From Watersipora subatra (taxonomy: Eukaryota > Bryozoa > Gymnolaemata > Cheilostomatida > Watersiporidae), in assembly GCF_963576615.1 (NCBI RefSeq), contig NC_088716.1:59164228-59228227 (forward strand): a stretch of 64,000 nucleotides of DNA, given 5' to 3'. This document shows, piece after piece, positions 43,401 to 52,400 of the stretch (positions within the stretch are counted from its first letter, which is position 1; the number at the start of each line of letters is the position of its first letter). The position numbers were made by a program, and so were the translations under genes. The notes beneath the pieces are model-generated. The model made no database searches. It saw only the letters and a program-made list of their open reading frames with translations, and was not told the DNA's origin.

Positions 43401-46400
43401 ATTATTTGCCGTAACCCTGGCCGTAACCCAACCCTATTGTGGCATTTTATTAAGGAATATAATAGTTGCATAGAAAAGTTGCAGCAGTCAAAAAATCTGC
43501 GTGCGGACCATATTTTCCAGGCTATAAGATGCATCGGCTTATAAAGTGCAGCATCAATTAATATGTCAATTTCAGTCATTGTCCCCCTACAAGACGCTTC
43601 GCTTCAGCTGACAAGACGCAATAAGTGAACAAAAGGCGGGTAGGATAAATCAAAGTTTATTCGACTAATCGATAATAACTCTTAACGATGACCAGTTTTA
43701 GGCTAACAAAGAAATGCAAAACAATTGTTTGGTTAGAGCACAAAAATACAACATACGTGCGCTGCACTCCCGTTTTGGCAACATGGATCCTTCCATCAAC
43801 ACGAAAATACGAAATCGTTGCACAGTTTTAACACACACGCAAAAATCAATAAGGTCATTTTCTTTTTTTATTCATTCCTCATCCATGTATCTTTCAAACT
43901 TCATCTTCAGCCGACATGCAAGATCGATGTAGAGTAGATCCCTCTTGTCGTTATCAGAGTCGGACTTACCACTGTTACCGACCTGTTCAGTAGAAGCTCG
44001 AATGATACTAGAGACTGATAACTTAGCCTAGACATCCGCGATACATTGGTAGATAGTAGCGTAATTAGCCCAGCATACCACACAAAATCTAAAAACTTAG
44101 GTGAGCATTATGCTTCAGCATGTCAAAAAAAGACCAGTTTTTTCAAATTGAAAGTGGGGGAGTATTATACTTGACTAGATGAATGTCCAGCGTTGCGAGT
44201 AATAAAAACTTACAGTTTATAAACAGTGGCAGGTACTGTAGTTGTCAATAGCTAATTTTTTTACCGAATGAACTTGAGTAACTTAAGTTAGTAAATTAAC
44301 TTACTACAATAAAAGCTGTCTATAACTGTGCTTATAATTCGGCTTATACGTTGTGCTTGTACTTGTTGCATAATGAATTCTCACTCAATCAGCCACGATC
44401 TTCAAGCGAGCTAGTAGTAATCAATAGAATTTTTGGAAGCGCTTCAAGTGTGCACATTTTGACAGGAGTTATGAGTATGATTACAATTGTTCTTTGTATG
44501 GCAATATAGCCGCATAGCCTAGTGAATAACACATCTGCCTACAGACCTGGATGTTCCGAGTTCAATTCCAGCGCAGAGTAGAGTTTTTGTTCATATAACT
44601 TTATCACTATAACTTTATCACTATAACTTTATCACTATAACTTTATCACTATAACTTTATCACTATAACTTTATCACTATAACTTTATCACTATAACTTT
44701 ATCACTATAACTTTATCACTATAACTTTATCACTATAACTTTATCACTATAACTTTATCACTATAACTTTATCACTATAACTTTATCACTATAACTTTAT
44801 TACTATAACTTTATCACTATAACTTTATCACTATAACTTTATCACTATAACTTTATCACTATAACTTTATCACTATAACTTTATCACTATAACTGGTCAC
44901 ACAAATGACAGACCAACAAACATTAAGATTTACAGAGATTAAACCATAAATGCCGAGTACAATTTTTATCGTATTTACTAGGTAAATCAGACACGCTGAT
45001 TCCGATTTTGTACTCAAAATAAAGATTGGTCTACCAACTTTCAGAGTAATGAAGGCTTTTGACAGTGTTTTAATATCCGTCTCGAAAACAACACGATCGG
45101 CACAACAAGCACCGCCCATAAATGTGTGCCGTAGCCTAGCTTTTTAGGAACGCAAGTTAGAGATGTTTAATCCAATTTAGAATGATAGAGATGGGTGTCT
45201 CTATTATCCATTATTATCCAAATTCAGCCTTCAAAATAATCTCAGTCTTTTCTGAGAGGTAGATAAGCTATTTAACATTACATATTTAGAAATGAGCTCA
45301 AAAAAGCGATTATAACTCAGCTTAGATGAAAAGTTCTTAAAATTTTCGAAGCCCCGTTTCAACAATGTCAACAAATACATCTAATAGCAAACACCGGGTA
45401 ACCACAGCCCGATACGACTCACAAAAGAAACATTACGTTATGCTATAATAGTAATAATAATACCCTTGGCTTACAATGCATATCACAGTAATCTATCTTG
45501 ATAGGGAGCTACGTGTCAACAAGTATGATTTTATTCACAACTTCTGTCCTTTTAGTAGAGTAGGATAACCGCCCCAACGACCAGCACACGCCTCAACTAG
45601 AGAAACTGCATACTCAATACATAATAGCATAATAATGCCTAATTGTGTGTCTTTTAATAGATAATTCTTTAGAGAAGATGTCACGCTTGATGCTAGATAA
45701 TTTTACTGATTCAGAAAGTGGTAATGACCAGCGGTAATGACCAATGCTAACACCTCCTGGTAAGTATGAAAGCAAGCGCTGGGAAATATTACCAACATGA
45801 CACTGATAGGAAAACATATCGATTCTTTGTATTATAATATTGTATGGTTTATCTATACAGCTCAATATTTTATATGTGCTTTAAGTCTAAAGACGGTCTC
45901 CTGAAAAGATAACCAACGTTCACTCGGAGTACGAGCGTCTAGTATGCATGCTGCTCAAATGGCGTTAAACAATTCAATTCTTTACAAAGAGGAACAAAGT
46001 ATATGCAAGGCATTCAAAGATGAACTCACACAAAATTTTAGTAGATTTTATCAAAAAGTATCAGTATTTTTTATCATTTGTGATTGTTTTTAATGTTTGA
46101 GACAATCTGACTGTCAGGATGTTTCAAGATTAAAATCTTGATCGAGATTATGATTGTAACTTGATTGCGGTTGAAATACTCAGAAGTAAGTTACAAGCCG
46201 AAATGACATCACTAGTTGTTATCGTTGTTATCGTTGATATCGGCTATTACATTCAAGTTGCAGCGTTACGTGTCTCTATTCTGGAAGAATCTTTGCAGTT
46301 TTAAACGTCCAACTCGCACTTTCGCTTGATCTGAGAGTTTTAACCGCAATAAAGTTTTGTTGATTTTAATCTTAAAACATCCTGACAGTCAGATCACCTC

Positions 46401-49400
46401 AAACATCAAAAACAATTGCAATTAGTAGAAAAATATCGATACTTTCTGATAAAATCTACTAAAATTTTGTGTAAGCTTTAAGACTATGTATACATGAGCA
46501 TGGAGCTAAGGGAAGACAGAATGGCTGCTGGGAACATTTCCTATATAATTACTTATTAGGTCAAATATCCAATTGGCTTAATGCCCCACACCTCTCCATG
46601 CAGAAGGTGAGGTGAGCTCGTCTAATGCTACAGTTGTCACTCACCGCCATCACAATTACATAAATGATCTCTTTCACTCAAACTGTATTTTTGCAATCAA
46701 CCTTTGCAAAAAGTGTTTCTCAGACGACGGCGCCCACCCTCAAACAATCACACTTGTTGACTTTGCAAACAGACTGGAGGGAACTGAGAGGAGGTTTAGT
46801 GAATGGATTAGGCGACATTCAATTGCACCGAGTTCACACCGTTCGTTCAGCTCGCATAAGTGAAGGCCACAACAGAAAGCAAACTGTGATTGTGATTTCA
46901 ATTGTTTCAGAAATAATAACCAAAACATTTTTCAAAAAGAAGAATGCAGGCGTAATTACCAGCTCTATCATTATAGAGGCGCACAATGCGAGGCAATGCC
47001 ACAGTACTTCGGCTAACCAAGCATCAAACAGTTAGATATGTGCCGAAAGTTCTTGCTATTGAATCTCGCCAATTCAGTTTAAAAAGGATGAACTGTGTGC
47101 CTGGTTCTTCGAACAACAAAGTTGTCCTTTAGTAAAGACTAAACAAAAATGTGGTCTGCATTGGAGCTCATGGTGTGTATATAGGTGTATTGCAGATGTT
47201 TATCCCGCTTAGAAAATTCTATGAAACTAACAAAACCTTCTCTCTGTTGGCTGAAACGACTTGCGATGCTCGATGAAACATATAGTAGAGATTTCCGTGT
47301 GAGTTTGTATAATCACTGTAGAACACTATCTCAGTGATTATTTACAGGAAATAGAGTCATGGAGAGCGGACAAATACGGTAATCTTCATCAAAACGATAT
47401 TCCAAGTCTCACCTACCAGTATTTACTCAGTATGTACACAATTTTAAACTCTCACAGGGCAACAGCTTTTAAAGGTAAGATAGAAGGTGCATAAACTAAG
47501 TGAAAGTGACTCAGCTCGCTAGCGGACCGGTATTAGCTGATGGTCGTAAACTGTTTGAAATATCTGGTTGCAATATGAGTTACCCGCTCTTTATAATCTT
47601 ATCATGGTATAAATCTTGCAGTTATTTGCTTATTTAGAGCTGCCTCCAGGCATAAATTCTCTACCTAACATCGGTTGTCGTTCTAGCTGCTCAAAAAGTA
47701 AAATGTGATTAAACTAGGCTGACCTTGATGTTCCTAGCAGCAGCAGAGAGAACCCAAAGTAGATTAGATATCTGTAACTAGCGGCGAGCCCGACGATGCC
47801 TGGGGTTTTTCTCCGATAGACTGTAGGTGGGCGTTTAAACGTTCTCGGGAACCAGACGGAGTTTTGAAACCAATTTTTGAGCGACACGGTGAAAAGCACG
47901 GAGACAACTTGTGGTAAGATGGATGAAATCAGCCATAAATTATAGAAGCGCACATAGCGTCTATGCAGACACGCCCACTGACAAACTGGCATGTATTAGT
48001 AAAGATAGAAGGTAGATAACGTGACGTTTAGTTTATAGCAAAAAATTAGCTACCCAAAGATTATTGCAGAAGCTGTCAATAAAGGAGTACAACAACTTTT
48101 CCCATGAAATAGTTAGCTAAGCGAGAGGGAACTAGCCCAATTCATGGTCAGCTCAGGCTTGGTACAGAAGAACGCACGCCTAACGCGAACAATAGCCTCC
48201 TTAGCTAGACAAGCTCTTTAGAGCGAGAGAGAAGGGTTATTTATACACTTGACAAGCATGACAATTGGCAGTTGGCACACACTGAGGTTTAATTAGGTCC
48301 ACCGTCGTCTATATTTTCTAATGATTTGTGTATTGGGCCCAGTTGACTTTTTCTGTTCAAATACTGATAAGCCTTTGTCTGCACTGCCCCAACGCGTGAT
48401 AAGATATTGATACAAAGTTCGTTAAGCTATTACCCACTTTGATCGCGGCAAAATGTCCAGCTACAAATTCCGATAGTAAAGGTCGGTAACTCTATATATA
48501 AAACCATGACAGGCTTCTAACAAACTCATGAAGTGAAAGCTAACAAAATTTTGCAAAAATAAAATCACTGCAAGAAACGCTTTTTAAAAAATTGAAATGT
48601 CATAACTAGTTTGGAAAGTCGAGTATACGGTCAGTCGATCTAAACCTGAACAGAAACTGTCTTGACGATATCACGTTATCATATGCAATGTTGTTTTCTG
48701 GTAAATATGTGAAAGATGGCTGCATCGTAAATGGGTATGGGTATGAGAACATTCACACATACCTAGTGCAAAGAAGAAAAGAAGGAGTGGGAGAAGCATA
48801 ATAAACGGTCGTACTTGAGGCAGTGATGTTCAGGAATCCGTGAAGTAGTAGGTTAGCTGCATTCTGTTCTCCGCAGACGTATGTATGCGTGTTTAGGTGA
48901 TACTTTGTGCCCCATTGAGATAAGGTATGTTGACACAAGTTCACATCTTCTGTTTCTCACTTGAACCATCAAGTGCTTATCTCAAGTTTATGAGTGGTCA
49001 CATAAACCAATAAGATCATCGTGGAGTAGCACTCGGCCATTTTGAACGGAAATGCTTGTCAGCAATCGACGCATGCCAAGTTAACAACCTTTTTATGTAA
49101 GGATGATTTGGAATCACTTTGTCTGCCCTGGCTGGTCGCCGCTTTTAAAGATGAACAGACACCAAATTTTAGTAGATTTTACCAGAATGTATCGATATTT
49201 TTCTATCATTTGCAATTGTTTTTTATGTTTGAGTTAATCTGACTGTCCGGATATTTTAAGATTAAAATCAACAAAACTTGATCACGGATTAAAATGTTCA
49301 GCAAAAGATATGTGCAAAAATACGCCACTTGTTGTTATCGTTGCAATAGTTGATATCAGCTATTGCGTTCAAGTTGAAATATACACGTCTCTATTCTGTC

Positions 49401-52400
49401 CTCTCTTTGCAATTATAGACGCCATAATCGTACCTTTGCTTGATTTGAGCGTTTTAATTGGGATCAAGTTTTGTCAATTTTAATCGCGAAACATCCTGGC
49501 AGTAAGATCACATCAAACATCAAAAACAATCGCGAATGCTAGAAAAATACCGATACTTTCTGGTAAGATTTACTAAAATTTTGTACAAGTTCATATTTAA
49601 AGAAAAAATTAATTCTGAAAATACATACTGTCATAAACTTTAAAATTCTAGCCTATTTATTTTATTAACAGATAAATGATTTTTGCTCTCGAGATTTCCG
49701 GCTGCGGATAACTTCAGTTGAGAGCTGCAGTTTAATATTACATAGGCGACGGATCATCTCATGAAAGAAGCCTATGATTTAATTGGCTCCCCACACGCAC
49801 TGAAATCTCTCGGCAGCATAACATTGAAGCTAGAAGTATCTTTTCATTACCGCCGACAGCAGATCGTAAACAAACCGCAGCAGAGGGTCATATGATTTCA
49901 AGTACTACGACTACCCACAAACATATTCTGTTACTGTTGCATTAAGAAATAGTTACAACATCGTTAGATCATTTTCGCTATTCCAAGGACAGGGTGCTCC
50001 TGGTCAGTGATGTACACATTCTGTCTTCTATTACAGACAGTCACGCTGAGAATTAAATTGTTACTCATTGCCGAGTCTCCTGTTCCGAAGGATTTGCGAA
50101 GAGATTAAAGACGATCTTACACAAAATTTTAGTAGATTATATCAGAAAGTATTGGTATTTTTCTATTATTTGCGATTGTTTATAGTATTTGAGGTGATCT
50201 GAATGTCAAGATGTTTCAAGATTAAAATTGACAAAACTTGATTGCGATTAAAACGCTCAAATCAAGCAAAAGTACGATCAGGACGTCTATAGTTGCAAGG
50301 AGGACAGAATACAAACACATCATGCAGTAACTTGAACGCAATTACCGATACCAACTATCACAATTGTAGCTACTAGCGATTTTCTATATAAAGAAATAGT
50401 ACAAAACATTTTTTTTTTCTGAAAGCTTTAACCGCGATCAAGCTTTGCCGATTTTAACCTTGAAGCATCCTGACAGTCAGACCATCTCAAATGTCAAAAA
50501 CGATCGAAAATGATAGAAAAATACCGACACTTTTTGATTAAATCTACTAAAATCTTGTGTCTGTTTATCTTTAAGAGCAGCGATACCCCTTGGCAGCAGT
50601 TAGCACTAATTTTCTGTTTAGCGTATACATGATTCGAGTAGTGACAAATATTTTGCATGGTTGGGTGCTAAACAGCATTGAGTAGGCAAAAATACTCCAG
50701 TAAATAGACAAGCTTATCTTGAAAGCAATCAGAAGACATAAATTGTTGAGCAGATGTGATAGTACAGGTCATCATGATTGCATTTCTACGATAGACAGAG
50801 CCATCGAGGTCTTATAAAGCGAGCATTTTACACAAAGCCCAATTTTGGAATTTAGGGAACAGATTTGTATCTGAAGCCTTGTGAATGGACAAAGCATGCA
50901 AAGCTCATATCTAAATGCAAACATAAACGGGATACTAGCAGACGATCCATGACATAGACAAACGGACCTCAATAGACGGCTAGGTGTAAATCAATTCATA
51001 CGTAAACTTATCCTTACAATAACTGTACTGATATCTACAGTTCTACGATAGCTCGGGGGTATCCAGACGAGATCAGGCTTGTGCCAGTGTAAATATACAC
51101 AAAGGACCTTAAACGGTTTCTTTTTTAACAATCCTCAACAGTCAAGTAATGCATTTGCAATCCATATGCGATATTAGTTATGACTAGGATGTTATGTCGA
51201 TAAACTCCCTGAGTCGCTATGTAACAAATAGGTCAACCATTTTCACCTTGAAATGTTTTTTTTTGTTTATCCCAAGAATAAAAGAGTTTTTATTAGGAGT
51301 CATGTGCCGATGACAGCAGATACCATCGGATTAGGCCCGTCATCAGCGATTAAATCAAGTATTCTTGACACTGTCTTCGCCTAATCCAAGTGAACGAGCA
51401 ACTGAACACCGTGTCTATATATTAGCGTTTTAGGATACCGCCCACTTCCGACATGGATTATGCTTAATTGAATTAACTGAGCGTGACAGCAGTGGCAATG
51501 ACCAATGGAAATTACCAATGTGTCAAGGATATATTTAACAGGTATCAATTTTTAAGAAAAATGAGAGCTGGGCAATGCATAACTCTCATGTTATGAACCA
51601 CAAATTATGGTGATGATCGTAATATAGTTTATGATAAATTTCCTCATTCCTTAAGATCAGGTTCTTATCAATATTTCATCAGAGATCAACCGTATCTTAG
51701 CATGAGGGTCTACGCTTGAGTAGATTTGGAGACAGGGGGACTAGGGGTAAGTCCCCATGACAAATGAGAGAGATGAACCGAGACTGAACATGGGCTGACA
51801 TGTCTAAGAGCTGAGTGGGAAAACAATGTAACGACTTCACGAGAAGATAGAGAGGGCGATAGATATAATAACTGACAGATGACAGAGATATTTTATCGCA
51901 TCTCACTGATAGTTTTAAACTACAAAATTTCCGCAGAAATTTTAGTCAATGAAAAGGAAATGGTGTAGGGTTTTTCAGATATTGTAAACTGAAAAATACT
52001 CAAACCTTAATATGAAACATTAAGTTAGGTGATTTTTTTGCAGAAGGGTGTATCACACATAATTATGGCTTACCGGCGAGAGACTTTTGAAGAGACCGTA
52101 CGCTGACACGGGTCAGACTCGAGTTAAGCGTGAGATTGGTGAGTCGATGATAAGATGCCAAGAATATCCTAGTGTCATCGATCTCTACATCGCTGTCACA
52201 AATCTGGTCACTGCCGAATCCAGCGACTTCAATAGCCTTGTTGTTTAGAGCTGAGCTCGGCTGCTCCAGCAGACCAGCTACGATGCCGCTACCTTTGATG
52301 ACTCGGTATATCGATATTGAACAGTAGTAGGTAGAGTTGTAAGGGTTTTTGTGTAGCGAGAGCACCCGACCAGTAAATACTACGTCAGCTATGGCTTCCC

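Larger units (their letters stand above)
43438..45308. mobile_element. composite repeat, copy 1 (pogo-like remnant, tRNA-like unit, 14-bp satellite)
   Basis: 1,871 bp nearly identical to 59181-60912, with the same order: AT-rich end, a transposase-like remnant on the minus strand (43867-44100), a tRNA-like unit (44511-44582), a 14-bp satellite (44595-44888) and a tail with a minus-strand 86-codon frame. It lies in agrin intron 1. In this copy the transposase remnant has a stop (TAG) where copy 2 has Trp (TGG) at about 44030. Satellite length explains nearly all of the size difference between copies. Confidence 0.8.
42714..52073. other. agrin intron 1, no coding sequence seen
   Basis: The stretch between the NtA exon and exon 2 holds composite copy 1, three complete fold-back copies (E, F, G) and AT-rich unique DNA. 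An 89-codon minus-strand frame at 47724-47992 ends with a hydrophobic stretch but would leave in phase 2, which does not fit exon 2. Confidence 0.6.

Noticed and set aside
44859..45119. 86-codon frame conserved at 60465-60725
   Set aside because: Conserved only because both composite copies are near identical; no domain is recognised.
47724..47992. Minus-strand frame with hydrophobic end, possible membrane-anchor first exon of agrin
   Set aside because: The only donor (AAG|GTCAGC) leaves in phase 2, incompatible with phase-1 exon 2 or 4; the donor is weak.
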